Source: Sipunculus nudus
Taxonomy: Eukaryota > Annelida > Sipuncula > Golfingiida > Sipunculidae
Direction of reading: 5' to 3'
Length of the DNA: 64,000 bases
Assembly (NCBI GenBank): GCA_026874595.1
Contig: CM049314.1
Span: 28,347,729-28,411,728, forward strand
Made by a program: the position numbers and the translations under genes
Part shown: one piece after another, positions 1-11,465 of the stretch
Numbering within the stretch: the first letter of the stretch is position 1
Layout: every line of letters starts with the position of its first letter
The notes under the pieces: generated by a model
Seen by the model: only the letters and a program-made list of their open reading frames with translations
What the model was told of the DNA's origin: nothing
Databases searched by the model: none

Positions 1-1133
1 TTAACTTTAGTGTGCCTTTTTGGACAGGTGATTAAGTTCAACCGCCTGTAACTCAGCCAAAAATCTCCAAACTAGAACCATTCGAACAAACTTGAGAAAG
101 ATTGTTCATGGGATGATTTCTCTAAATATTGGACAATTTGGCTGAACATTTTCGGAGAAGAAGGTTTTTAAAGCTTTTTTAACTTTTTCCCAATAAAATC
201 TAAAAAAATGCAGTTAGAAAAAAAATGAACAAAAGTTTTTTTCTGATTATTTGCAAAAAAATTGGTGATGCTAGCTACTGCCATTTTTGAGATAGCTATG
301 GTGAACATACAGACCCATGACGCACTGACGCATGATGCATGACATACAATGCTGCACCATTGCATAAGCTCAAAGGTTCGCTAAAAACACATTCGACCAC
401 AGTGGAAAACAACCAGCACCTCGAACAACATCTGATTGTGCTGGTCATGTATTACGCAGGGGGAATTCTGCAGAAAAAAAGTCACCTAGTGGCCAAACTT
501 GACTGGCAACCATGGTTTCTTGCAACGATTAGAGTAGCGAATAGTTAAGCATAGTGTAACCGCTGCTTATGGAGCATAAGGCCTTGGGCTGTAAGATTGT
601 GTGTTGCCTATTCACCTGACCCTCTCGTCTTATTGTCAGGGCATTGTTGGTCATTGGCTTGCCGGGTCTCAGTATGGATTCACTGACCACTAACTTTTTT
701 CTTTAATTTCTTTACCAACTCCCCCAACCCCCTTCCCATAATGTCACAACTTGGCCACACATAAGTTAGTGCCTGTACAAAGCAATATAACCAGTGGAAT
801 CATTAAAACTTTTTCAATACACAAATGACCATATGCCCTCAGTTTTCAATTATCTTTCATTGAAGGATGAGCAGTACCCATTTCCCTGTTTTCTTGTTTC
901 AAATTATATTTCCAGACAACATCGAATAATAATTTCAATGAATTTCAGTGAACATATGTGGAATGTTTTTATATGGGCTGCATAAATTTTGAAGCAGGCC
1001 AAGATGTGGATACCCACATTGGTGGAGCTATGTGATCTGTTGGTACTTTCTAAATAATCTGTGTATAATCAAATACATGACGATAACTAAAGCAGGTCAT
1101 CAGCTGCCAAGAAAGGTCAAAGGTCATACCAAC
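1..1133. other. Intronic or flanking DNA left of the third kinase exon
   Basis: Lies downstream, in gene direction, of the exon at 1,134-1,277, so it should be the intron leading to the ankyrin and kinase exons outside the window. The short open frames in it show no family motifs, no splice context and no compositional bias, and I treat them as chance. No repeat family is recognised here. Confidence 0.5.
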
Positions 1134-1277
1134 CTTCTGATATAGCTCTGTGGAGCAGGTTTGTATAGCCGATCTTCAGACAGGATGCAGGAGGCTGCTG
1201 TCCCGTACATCTCAATGTCAACAGACATGGGAGCTCCTCACGAGGCCGACTGTAATACTTCACAAACTCATCCAAAC
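1134..1277 (-). CDS. Shark: Kinase gene exon 3 (end of SH2, start of ankyrin repeat)
   Basis: 144 bp between a TTTTACAG acceptor and a GTTGG donor, phase 1 at both ends. It encodes the last SH2 helix (LDEFVKYYSRPREELPCLL) and then TNLLHRAISEG, the typical N-terminal half of an ankyrin repeat. The next exon is outside the window. Confidence 0.82.
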
Positions 1278-4200
1278 CTGTAAAATAATTAACACACAGA
1301 TTTCTGTATAGCCAGCTATGATACTTTAAGATAAACTTATTTGTTTATTTACATGGATTTTAACAACTATTGTCTGTTCCACAGTTGGGTGCCCATTGAA
1401 ATTTGTTAATTTTTTCTAACACAGACCAGGTACAAAAACTGAGCTGCAATGGAGGAATGAGGTACAGACCAGGTCTGAAAGGAGTACTCGAGTACTGGTG
1501 TTCAGGTAATACTTACTGAGTACTTGAGTCCAAAATTTGGGCTCAATTTCTTTGGTATTTTCATGCATATCTTGATATAACTGCAAATTTATGGGGAAGT
1601 CTGTAGGCCTATTTAATCATTATCATAGCCTGGCATAGGGCTCTAAACATATGCTATTAATTAACAGAGGTCTTGTTATGACAAAAATACCAGTTACATA
1701 TTAAACCATCTTTCGCACAGAGTCCTTTCTTATGCGCCGCAACCTTTGTGAGCCACAGGTGCTCGACAAGTCAACACAAACTCATACTTACTTTTAGATC
1801 CCTTTTGATGCGGTAAGATGCTTGCAATTAAATATACCTGACCGTATCCAAATTAACCTCCAACATTTGTCAAGATAATGAGAAGCATCAATATGTGTGG
1901 AAAATATGCTATTCAGATTTCAGACTAATGAACAGGCATAAGGTTTTAGCACCAATGAGATGCTATTATGATATGGCGCACTTGTGTTACAGTACAACAG
2001 GTTTGCGGTAGTTTCCCAGTACCAGTGCATGGTGGCTTCACTGAGATAAACTTAAGCCATCACAAAGTCAAATTGATGCATCGGTAAACAAATGTCTGTT
2101 TTATCTTTACAGCATTGCCATGGTAATGAGTACTCGAGTCTGAGTCGGGTAATGTCTAATAGTTCAAAATTTTGTTTCTACCTGTTTCTGCCCTAGTACA
2201 GACCCAATTAACTTAATCAAAAACCATACCTTGGAAAATGTTTAATAATTAATTAATATCAATATTTGAGGTTACAGTCTATTTTTACATTATCTCAGTA
2301 AAACTGATGTCTTGGCCCCTATACTTGAGTATATAACATAATACTTAAAAATCATTCAGAATTTCCTAAATTCACATTTTTACAATTTTTGAAAACTGAT
2401 GCCATCACATACAGATGGTTTGAATAGAGAGCAAGAATCCTAACACTAAATATTTAACAAAGACATTGCAGCCTCAACTAAAAATAAAGACTCATCAATA
2501 TCATAAAACCAACATGGACCTTAAGTTTTTTTTTTACAAATCTTCTCTGATATTTTATAACAAACTTCTATCCATTAATGTGAATATGATATTGGCCCAT
2601 GTCACATTATTTATCAGTAACTGAAACAATTATACTCAGGGAGCATTTCACCTAAGTTTATTATACAAAACTACAGTTCAGCTTGAGGTCCTTCTACCTG
2701 CCTACACTTTTTTCCAACATGACAATTATGCCGGGCAGGTGAAAGTTATACCAGTTACACTATTCTTGATCAAGACAGGCTGATATTGGTTTAAGCAGTA
2801 CATACAAAATACTGTTAATTGAAAGCTGTCAGTCAGTTTAACATCACATAAACGGGTTTTGTTAAAGAAGATAAAAAGTAAACCACGCAGTGGTTACAGC
2901 ACAGAATCAAGAGGCTATAAATATATATGAAAGAGAAACTGATGCATGCCTCTGTAGACACGATAAATTGATCATTATTCACTTGTTTGCTCAAAAGCCA
3001 GATTCTATATTTAGTAACAAAAGAATTACCTCGATTAGAACATCATTAATTACAACTCATTCTAGGCTTAAATTACTGATCAGCTCAAACGAAGGGTATA
3101 TGACACGGAAATTTGGCAAATTTTCAAAACTTGAATGTTCAGTTCTAAATACAATTATCTGCAATGAATTAATGAAGAACAGACTTAATTACCGGTATAT
3201 AGAATGAGACCAAGCAATGATATACCTGCCGGTTAGTTAGAGCCGTATCAGTGAGTTATACATGTGTACATGTTAATAAGGAAATTGAACATGTGCAGTT
3301 TCGATTTCTGCACACCATTTACTACGGTAACATTGGATTTGATTGACAGTTATGAATACTTCCTTACCACATGTATGCCTATTCAAAATTCATTATAAAG
3401 CAGGCCAGGAGGCCCACAGAAGTAAGCTGAGATTGATACATGGCTGGCAGAAAGATGGATGCAGCCTTGCAGTGTAGGTATTGGATTTTGCAGCTGTAGG
3501 ATTTGAACCTTTACCTGTAAACTCATTGACAAAACAGTGACACCTTTTTAGTGTTTGGTTAGGTTTAACTTTATCTCATCAGAAACTTGATATCCAGGTG
3601 ATAAGTACATGAATTTCTCTTTAGAATCAGAATATTACATACATATTTATTATCAACATTTATTTGTACAACCATTTAAAAGTATCAATAGCATGCCATG
3701 ATACCACAATTCTCAGCAAGTACTGTGGTTTACTCCAAAAAATTAGCAGGTGTCTAATAATTAGAGTAATAAGAATTTCTATCTGTTTCTTCATTTATCC
3801 CTCTTTTTCATGCACATTATCCCAAGAGCCATTTAAGCAATTGCCATGAAAGTTTGCTAAAAGACTAGGGTAAAAATGCCTCTGGTTACCTTCTTTGATT
3901 TCTTTGGGCCCACAATAACTCAAGAACCAGCTGAGCTATGCCATTATATATCCAATTATTACAATTTGTTCATGATCAAATTTAAAATCTGTCTGAAATT
4001 CAGTCAGGATAAATGGCAGCCAAGAAAGTATTCCGTCTGTGTAATAACTCAATAATGTTCAAGCAGTTTCTATGGTCATTTCTAGTTGAGAAATGTACCG
4101 TTATACCAACTCTACTGTACGGGGCTGGTCAACAACACAAAACCATTAACAAAAATTTGGAAGATTTTGACAGCCCATGTCTCCATAAAATTCTAAAGAT

Positions 4201-7200
4201 CATGTGGTGACATCATAACAGGAACAGTGATATATGGGACAGGACACAGAAGCCCCATGAATCTACCTTGCTTAAAAGGATTAGACAACGCTGGTTTGGT
4301 CATGTGCAACAGATGGATCCTAAGTGGATTCCATTTCAGCTGTACAACTGAGACCCCACAGCCATAGGTGGAAGACGGAGACAGGGACGGCAGAGACAGA
4401 GCTGTAAGGATACTTGTAGTAGAGATTTGGCATCTACTTGACTTACACTGTCTGAGGAAGAGAACATTGCCAAGGAAAGAGCAAAGTGGAGGTTGACACT
4501 AGCAGTACTGATAAGACAAGTGCACTAACAGTACCCATGATGATGATTATGAAGATGATGATGATGTTGCAACTCCTCTCTGGTCATACCTTGGAAATAC
4601 AAATTTTTGGTCTTGAAGTATTGGGAGCTATGTCAATTATGTTCTTAGGGGGGTTATTTTCAAAATTTTCCCATAAATCCTGAGGAATTTTACATTATTT
4701 CAGAAAATTATAGGAGAGGTTATCAGAGTTCTACCAACCAGTAACTATGCCAGTGTATCCCATGAACTCAGCCCATGGAAAACCATCCAGGATTAACTCT
4801 ATATGTGTGAAGCTGAGTGATGATCCCTTGTTGCTGATTGGTTAATGATGTGGTTTATATGCAATAATTCAGTATTAAGGCCACAAAATGTAATAATAAA
4901 TCCACATTTAGGATTTAGGCCACAAAGTGTAATAAATCCACGTTTAGTATTTAGGTCACAAAATGTAACTAGTCCACATCACTGCAGAAGCATGAGGTGT
5001 TACACTTACCATATATGGCAGGTCCATCTTTAAAGCTATATGTTGAGTGGCCCACCAAGTGGATAGCATAGTGCTGGATGGTGTTGACATTCACGCAGGC
5101 CAAAGCAAATTCATCAGGACGACTACTGCTGTCTCTGATGAGGAAATACCCACTCTTACTGGTACCTGAAATATGATATCACATTATTATATTATATCAT
5201 GTTTTGTAAATTATCTTATAATAAAATCAGGCCATATATGCACTAGTTATACTTCTTATCCTAATTAAACCAAACTGATTATCTTAAATCTGGAAGTGTA
5301 ATAATTTAATTATAATGCATATTTCACAAGGATAACCTATTCAGAGGAAGCTGCCTGTTTTTCAATAGGGCCATGGGCTAAAACAAGTAATAGAATACAT
5401 GGTTTAACTTAAATGAATGAAAAATAAATGCAAACATGTGAAAGTATGACAATATGTTTCACATCTTACAATAGGAAACAGATGAAATAGCTCACTTTAC
5501 AAAATTCTACGGATCAGATCATTCCGAGTCATGTGATTATGCTGTCCATGTTTGTAATCTGATTTACTGTGTGGCAAAAATTAAGCATTATCTAAGAGAT
5601 ACTCTGCCTTTAGCAAAAATTTAATACTATAACTTGCACTTTCTGGTTTCTATCACAGGCCTACAGCTAGATTTTTAAAATATCATATTTAAATATGATA
5701 TGGCCTTGTCATTAAGCACAATGGGGTTTCACTGCAAGTAATATTTTGTGGTGCATTTAGAATAATTGTTATTTCACATGGAAGGATAGGGTAAAAGTGT
5801 AGCAAACAAGTCTGTCTGGTGACCTAGAGACTGTTTATGCTGATTGTTATTACACCATACTCCTATTATGTAGTTGTGGTGCTTGTTTTAAAATGAGATT
5901 TCTAGTAGTTGATTGCCTGACATGGTTTTGCTTTTAGTTTTAGAGAACTCTAGGTGAGGTTTTAAATATACATGTACAGTATGTTAGTTAAGAACAGTTT
6001 ACCTCAATAACCAGCCAAATTTAACTAATATGAACATTTCTTTCAATCCTATAGTACAGTGCATTTATATATGCATGCACGTCTTACAAGTAAGGCAGGA
6101 TATATGTAGCCAGTCAAAGCAAAAGGAAACACAGAAACAAAATTGTCAATTTTAGGTAACTTTTTTTGGAGGTTACCACCCCCTTTTCATAATGCTTGCT
6201 TAACTAAGTACTTAGTACTAGGGCTGAAAAGAGTACTCAAGTACTTGAGTCTGGGTAATACTTACTGAGTACTGAGTACTTGAGTCCAAAATTTGGACAC
6301 AAGTACTTGTGTATGTACATGCATATCTGAATATTACTGAAAATTTATGGGCAGTCTGTAGGCCTATTCATTACAGTTATACTTTCAAATTGATTTTTCC
6401 ACTCTGTTAGTTTTAGTATTTATATCTATCCATCATTGGGATAAAGTTAAGCTGTCATAAAGTCAAATTTATGCATATTTTGCATCAGTAAACTGATGTC
6501 TGTTTTATCTTTACAGCAATGCCATGGTAACGAGTACTGAAATCCAAGTCAAGTAAAACCTAACTGAGGTACTTGAGTCCAAAATGTTGTACCTGTTTCA
6601 GCCCTTCTTGGTACATCTACAGAATTCCATTCTATGTGACAGGCAGGGTTGGAGCCAATTACATTGAAAAGTCATCATTACAATTACAATTACTTCCAAA
6701 AATCCCATTTACAATTAAAAATTACTTTAATTTTACAAAGTAATGATCAAATAACAATTACTTCTAAAAAGTTATTAATTACTTTCAATTTCTTTATAAA
6801 AAATTATAATATACAGAGGCATGGTTTATGTAGAGTATCATTCATAGTAGAAAGGCCAACTGATTAAATTTATAAACCGAACAACTGCAAACAACATATA
6901 CAGTCTAGTGTCATCTATTAAAGTACACAACAGCTATACTAATGATGATTATGTGTCAGTTGGACAGACACCAGTTGGACGGGTCCCATTGGAAGGGTCC
7001 CATTTAGACAGTTCCAGGTGGGTGGGTCCCAGTCAGACGGGTCCCATTTAGACGCCATGTAATTTTACGTTACTTTATTAGACACGAAAGTAGCTAGGGA
7101 TTGAAGCTTTATGAGAAAGCCAAACTAAAATAATAAAACTTTATATATGTTGATCAAACACAGTATAAGTATGGAATTTTATGCAAGCCATGATACCTGT

Positions 7201-10200
7201 GCACATGAATTGCTGATCAAAGAGCAATAGATTTTTTACCGTTATATTGTTTCCTTCCCTGACGTATCTTTCATGAAAACTGAAATAACTGTATCCCAAT
7301 AGTATCTGTTTCGTCAGAGTGACGTTAATGAATCAACTTGCAATCACATGTCAAATATATTAGCAATATCCGACATGGGGTTGACACGCTCTGCCAATTA
7401 ATGTAAATAAGCAAAATATATAAGCTTAGTTTTCAGTGAATTCTTATTTTTTATTCCAATATATCACATAATCCATTTCCTGCCATACTTTCAGTCAAAA
7501 ACTATGCACGTTTCCAAGAAACAAGAGTAGGAAGTCAGTTAGGAAACCCAGTACCACATCAGGGATGTATGACAGAGAAACCTGCACCTCCTTGAAACTT
7601 GAAAACTTGAAACGTTTTATTTGATTAAACGCCTACTATTATACATATATATTCAGTGGCGTTGTACACAGAACAGTATATAAAAGAACATTTAAAGAGC
7701 ATAATAAGACCACAGTAAAACCTACATACATATCTGACAAACATATACAAAGTTAAAATAGATTTGTAAGATATTCAAGTTAAAAGAGTGAATAGAAATT
7801 AAAATAAAATGTTTTAAGATTCTTTTTAAAAGTGTCGCATGAGGCAGATTGCTTAATATAATCTGGAAGAACGTTCCACAATTTAGGACCAATAGTTCCA
7901 AAGCTTCTATCATTAAAAGTCTTTCTCTTGTTAAAAGGAATAATATACAATGAGTTCAAAGAATTTCCGAGCGCAGTCCGGGCCTTTTCACCTCAGATGA
8001 TTTAAGAAGTTCAGTCAAGTACACCGGAGCATTGCCAACTGAACAATTGTACACAAATGTTAATATTTTGAAATTCATCCTGGCTTTGATAGGAAGCCAG
8101 TGAAGATCAAACAGTGCTTGTTTAGAACTTTCACGTTTTCTTCGATTTAATACCAGCTTGGCACACATTGACTGAATTCTCTGCATCTTATATATATCAC
8201 TTTCTGCAATTCCATATAGTATTCCATTACAATAATCTAGATGTGACATAACCTATGACAAACAGAGTATTTCAGCAGCCTCTTTTGTCAGGTATTTCTC
8301 CTACATGGTCACTGCTCTTCAAGGGGACATGAGGTTGCTTAAGAAGATTCACCCTTAATAATTTACTAATTGTTTGAATAAACAGTTTAATATAGTTACT
8401 TTCACAATGATTGTTATGGTAAGGCATTTTATAAGTGCAGTAAAAACAACCAATTACCCTCTGATGTGTTTTATTAATCAATAAGACACAAACCAACGAA
8501 CAAGGAAAAAGAAAAACAGTTATCTCTCTTGGTCCCTTCTTATATTTGTTGAAAAAGAGAAGTGAGGGAATCAAAAGACTGTCAATCATCAAATGTAGGG
8601 CTGGAGGAAGGAAAATGAAATGAGAGAGTGAGGGAGATAAAGAGAGAAAAGAGAATGCTTGTATACAATCACCTAAAAAAATGGGAGACAGAAGGAGACA
8701 ATGAACAAAGAGAAAGAAAGAGAAGAGAATACTTGTATACGGGAGAATGGAGAGACGAAAAGACAATACAGTGGATAGAGAGAGAGAGAGAGAAAGAGAG
8801 AGATGATGCTTGAGAAAGATATGATCCAGGAGGAAAGGAGAAAGAAGTTTTTTTTTTAAAATTGAACGGTTTTTAAAAATGAATTAATTATAAAACACAT
8901 TTGTTTATTCCACAGGGAACTTTAATGTTTAGTGGTTCATGTTAATCAACAGAATATTTATCAAAGACCACCATGCTGTTATTATAACAGTTACTACATG
9001 GCTTAAACAATCCGTGCAGAACAAAACCTGATCACAGTAACTGGTTGATTAACAAAAAGATGCACTTATGTGGTTTCCCTTTGAAATGTGGTAAATGGGT
9101 TGTACAGTTTTCTCATTCTTGTTAAGGTCCTTGAAGACAGTGATTTATACATTAATTTAAGGAGTTAATAAATCTATCTATCTATCTATCTATCTATCTC
9201 TCTGTCTATCTATCTATCTATCTATCCACTAATATATTAGGCAATGTAGGATAAACATGTCCGTAAAGATTTATTGAATTGAATACTAAATTAATAGGCA
9301 GTGTAGGATACACATGTTCGTAAAGAGGCACTGACCTTAATAACCAAAGGATATTTATTAAAGAAAAATATGTAACATCTTAAATGAATGACTCATTTTT
9401 TATTGATTGACCACGTAACTCGGCTTTCAAATAAGGGCAATTCTGATTTTATTGATATCACAAGCAAGCAATGCATATTTAAGCTCTGTACACATTCCAC
9501 AGCAAATTATTAACTGCATTTCTTTTATGATAACATCTCATAAAATCATTGTTCCAATAAATAAATTCAATATTGACTTCAACAATGCTAAAGACATGTT
9601 CTGAACATAAATATGACGTTTTAATGATCGCATTTTATGTCGCCAGTCAGCCGGGTGGTCTATGTAAATAGGCCTTTCTTCCTTCATGGTGTTGCAAATG
9701 GTTTGATATTTGCGTCCTATCATAGCTTTCAATCTTTACCCAAGAGTGTTTTGATAAACTGTGCAAAGGAATGATTTTTGTCATGAATTTGGAAAGTAAT
9801 TGGAAAGTCATTAAAAAGTAATTGAAATTACATCAATTTTAAACCTTGCAATCAATACAATTACATTTACCTGAAATTGAATTTTATTCAATTACAAATT
9901 ACATCCATTTACTTGAAAAACTGTAATTAATTATAGGGAATTACAATTACGCATTACAATTACCCCAACCCTGGTGAAAGGGGCTTACATGCGATAGTCC
10001 TGATGTCAACCAGGCTCAGTGTACCAACTCTGCAGTCCTGGGTGTGTGCCTTCCCCATTGCTGGATAATAACACTGAGGAACCCCCAAAAGGTGCACTGT
10101 TACGCACAGTCTCCCCATTAACCCTGCAGAGTGCTAACCCTGACTGGGGGCTGACCCTGAAAAATCTCATCCCCTCGGCTGAGATTTGAGTTCACTTACT

Positions 10201-10479
10201 CTAAATCAAAACTCGAGGCCAGTAAGGTAACTTGGTTAACTCACCCTCAGTCAGTTTTTCTTCAGCTTCCTCTCGTGTCAGGTTGCCAAGGTACCAGTAG
10301 ATGTTTGCGATGGCTAGTTCCTTTTCCAGCTGATCATCCCTCAGCAGTTCATCCAGGCTCTTCTGTTTCAGCAGATCACCGACTGGCTTGTGAACTCCCA
10401 TCTTTGAGCCATGTTTAGAGGAACCCTCCTTCAGGTCTTTGTCTGTAGTTTTGGATTTTTTCTTCCAAAATGTTGGCAT
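1134..10479 (-). CDS. Shark: Shark/HTK16-like SH2-ankyrin tyrosine kinase, N-terminal part (3 exons, partial gene)
   Basis: Three minus-strand exons (10,245-10,479; 5,010-5,165; 1,134-1,277) join in matching phase 1 (split Gly codons at both junctions) into one SH2 domain running into an ankyrin repeat. The Met at 10,479 is followed by ~60 mostly basic or charged residues, then the SH2 opening WYLGNLTREEAEEKL. Exon 2 gives FLIRDSSS, the equivalent of FLVRES with the phosphotyrosine-binding Arg. Exon 3 gives GLDEFVKYY and then TNLLHRAISEG, a canonical ankyrin-repeat start. An SH2 directly followed by ankyrin repeats is the order of the Shark/HTK16 kinases (SH2-ANK-SH2-kinase), cytoplasmic signal transducers of epithelial and phagocytic pathways in insects and cnidarians. 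The remaining ankyrins, second SH2 and kinase are expected left of position 1. No lesion is visible. A different SH2-ANK protein is possible because the kinase is not seen. Confidence 0.8.
1462..2203. mobile_element. hAT-type MITE, copy 1 (726 bp, 8-bp TSD)
   Basis: The element (1,470-2,195) is flanked by a perfect 8-bp target-site duplication GTACAGAC (1,462-1,469 and 2,196-2,203). Its ends start CAGGTCTGAAAGGAGTACTC and end in a GCCCTA-type inverted terminus. The subterminal parts are rich in GAGTACTCGAGT motifs. It shares its body with the copies at 6.2 and 16.5 kb but is about 330 bp longer in the middle. It carries no transposase frame and sits in a kinase intron. Confidence 0.82.
2204..4009. 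other. Kinase intron 2, unannotated stretch
   Basis: AT-rich intronic DNA between the hAT MITE and the LINE fragment. The 105-codon open frame at 2,890-3,207 shows no recognisable domain and no splice context. I see no repeat family or conserved motif. Confidence 0.5.
4010..4570 (+). mobile_element. LINE 3' fragment (reverse transcriptase C-terminus, RTE-like)
   Basis: A single plus frame with two internal stops (4,208 and 4,349) reads TVIPTLLYGAG, then KRIRQRWFGHVQQMD, then GRRRQGRQRQ, then LSEEENIAKERAKWR. This is the characteristic C-terminal tail of RTE-type and related LINE ORF2 proteins (TLLYGAE ... RRLRWFGHV.RMD ... GRRRRGR). A (GAT/ATG)n tract at ~4,535-4,568 follows and fits the short simple-repeat tail of RTE elements. 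It is 5'-truncated and dead, in the same intron as the first hAT MITE and opposite in strand to the host gene. Confidence 0.75.
4862..4985. repeat. Short degenerate minisatellite (~40 bp, about 3 units)
   Basis: Three imperfect units of about 40 bp built on 'AGGCCACAAAATGTAATAA' and 'ATCCACATTTAG'. It ends just before the donor of the SH2 core exon on the opposite strand. Confidence 0.5.
5010..5165 (-). CDS. Shark: Kinase gene exon 2 (SH2 core)
   Basis: 156 bp between a TTTCAG acceptor and a GTAAG donor, phase 1 at both ends. It encodes TSKSGYFLIRDSSS through GHSTYSFKDGPAIY, that is SH2 strands B to D with the invariant Arg in FLIRD and a conserved His (HYAIH) in strand D. Confidence 0.85.
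5166..6210. other. Kinase intron 1, unannotated stretch
   Basis: AT-rich intronic DNA. No coding exon, RNA gene or repeat family is recognised. Confidence 0.5.
6211..6614. mobile_element. hAT-type MITE, copy 2 (~388 bp, imperfect 8-bp TSD)
   Basis: The element (6,219-6,606) begins TAGGGCTGAAAAGAGTACTC and ends TTTCAGCCCTT. It is flanked by CTTAGTAC (6,211-6,218) and CTTGGTAC (6,607-6,614), a duplication with one mismatch. The interior matches copy 3 (for example GCATATCTGAATATT and TTACAGCAATGCCATGGTAACGA-like segments). It has no coding capacity. Confidence 0.78.
6957..7060. repeat. Minisatellite, ~17-bp unit
   Basis: About six imperfect units of the type AGTTGGACGGGTCCCAT, including 'AGTCAGACGGGTCCCATTT' near the right end. 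Confidence 0.7.
7590..8255 (-). mobile_element. LINE 3' fragment (CR1/Jockey-like reverse transcriptase C-terminus)
   Basis: The minus frame 8,249-7,956 reads MSHLDYCNGILYGIAESDIYK-, with HWLPIKARMNFKILTFVYN and APVYLTELL: the thumb/C-terminal motifs of CR1/L2/Jockey-type reverse transcriptases (SRLDYCNSLLYG ... LHWLPV ... APEYLSELL). After a frame change the sequence continues with NKRKTFNDRSFGTIGPKLWN and LPDYIKQSASCDTFKKNLK, the usual end of these ORFs. The 3' end near 7,590 has a TTGAAACTTGAAAAC-type tail. It is 5'-truncated just upstream of the first motif and nested in the hAT-like element. Confidence 0.85.
8590..8820. repeat. Purine-rich (GA/GAGAA) low-complexity tract
   Basis: The plus strand is almost wholly purine for over 200 bp, ending in (GA)n at ~8,780-8,806. 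The open frames across it on either strand are composition artefacts. Mirror-symmetric GA stretches of this kind can form triplex DNA; that is inference. Confidence 0.75.
9170..9227. repeat. (TATC)n microsatellite
   Basis: About 14 units of TATC/TCTA with a few CTCTG interruptions. Confidence 0.95.
10245..10479 (-). CDS. Shark: Kinase gene exon 1 (coding part)
   Basis: Starts at ATG (10,477-10,479) and ends at a GTGAG donor (10,240-10,244), leaving one base (G) of a split Gly codon. It encodes a ~60-residue charged N-terminal extension and the first part of the SH2 domain up to EEKLTEG. The extension is longer than in the Drosophila protein, where the SH2 begins within about ten residues of the start. 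An in-frame upstream start or a 5' non-coding exon was not identified. Confidence 0.78.
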
Positions 10480-11150
10480 GTTTGTTACTGATATGTCACC
10501 ACCTTGGACTTTGGTAATTGTTAACTGTTTGGTATATGATTAATTTTAATCCACTTGATACCATGTATGTTCACCAATGTCTATGAATCAAACTTCATAA
10601 CATATTCATGAAGATAATGATATATTTCCACTTGGATGTGAATTTATGATTGTAGCTCGAGATGAGGAATGTATCCTCTCTTTTTCTTACTGAGGGTTAT
10701 ATCTGAAATAAAATGAAACTGATCACTTCCAAGTCAGAAAAAGTATGTTAAATAAGACAACAAACCAAAAAGGTTAACATTTATTTCTGTGATTTAATAT
10801 GAAAAAAAAAACAGTATTGTAAAGCAACACAAAAGAAATTATTCTATAAAATTAATAACACCTCATATTTTTTCCTTGATCAATGTGTGGTGTGAATGAG
10901 CTATAAATCCTCAGTTGTATTGTGGATAATTGACCCTTGTGTGTCATTAGGTGTATTACTACCTAATTTGAAACAAGGCCTACAGGCCTAATGCGAACCT
11001 GTGCATTGGGAAATACACCAGGTATAATGCTTCAATGCTGGACCATTACTTTTCATGTATATGAACAATGCAAGTACTAAACATTTTGAATAAGAAACAA
11101 TTGCACAAACATCACTGCTGAAATTCTGGCATGGGTGCACACAACACAAA
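10480..11150. other. Region upstream of the kinase start
   Basis: DNA immediately 5' of the kinase ATG on the minus strand, expected to hold the 5' UTR or the last 5' intron. I could not choose a convincing acceptor, TATA box or initiator. No repeat is recognised. Confidence 0.4.
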
Positions 11151-11465
11151 AACGATTGTAGTTGGCACCACCAGTCTTGTATACAACGAAGCTATCAGAG
11201 ATATACACATATGCCAAATTTCAGACTGATATATCAAATCCCTCCTGAGAAATAAGCAGGGACACATATTGTGCAAAAATTATTGCAGATGGCACCACCA
11301 GTCTTGTATACAACAAAGCTATTCGATATGTATAAATATGCCAGATTTCAGGCCAATATATCAAATTCCTCTGTAGAAATAAGCAGGCACACACACTGTG
11401 CAAAGTCAATGTACGTGGCACAACCTATCTTGTAAATGAGAATACCATCAAAGACGCATAGACAG
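11151..11465. repeat. ~125-bp tandem repeat, about 2.5 units
   Basis: Units begin at about 11,155, 11,281 and 11,403. The shared core is GGCACCACCAGTCTTGTATA, followed by ACAACGAAGCTAT, then 'ATATGCCAAATTTCAG', then 'AAATAAGCAGG-ACACA'. The third unit is the most decayed. Related GGTGGCGCCACCAGTCT cores occur at 51.4 kb and 58.9-59.3 kb. Open frames over this array are repeat artefacts. Confidence 0.8.

Larger units (their letters stand above)
6636..9981. mobile_element. hAT-like non-autonomous element (~3.3 kb) with CAGGGTTGG ends
   Basis: Left end CAGGGTTGGAGCCAATTACA at 6,644. Right end (9,973) read on the minus strand is CAGGGTTGGGGTAATTGTAA. It is flanked by GTGACAGG (6,636-6,643) and GTGAAAGG (9,974-9,981), an 8-bp TSD with one mismatch. 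Both ends are ~150-200 bp of AATTAC-rich subterminal sequence, as in many hAT MITEs. No transposase is recognisable inside; the interior holds a LINE fragment, a minisatellite, purine-rich DNA and a tetranucleotide repeat. It could instead be two separate solo ends, but the matching TSD argues for one insertion later enlarged by nested insertions. Confidence 0.65.

Noticed and set aside
7956-8249. A cellular gene of unknown function
   Set aside because: Motifs (LDYCN, LHWLP) identify a LINE reverse transcriptase C-terminus.
8272-8766. 164-codon minus-strand frame
   Set aside because: Runs through purine/pyrimidine-rich low-complexity DNA and LINE flank; leucine/serine/phenylalanine-rich artefact without motifs.
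1-10500. Functional link between the SH2-ANK kinase and the LRR-Ig receptor's tyrosine tail
   Set aside because: Appealing because SH2 domains bind phosphotyrosine, but neighbouring genes in animal genomes are usually unrelated and nothing in the sequence supports pairing.
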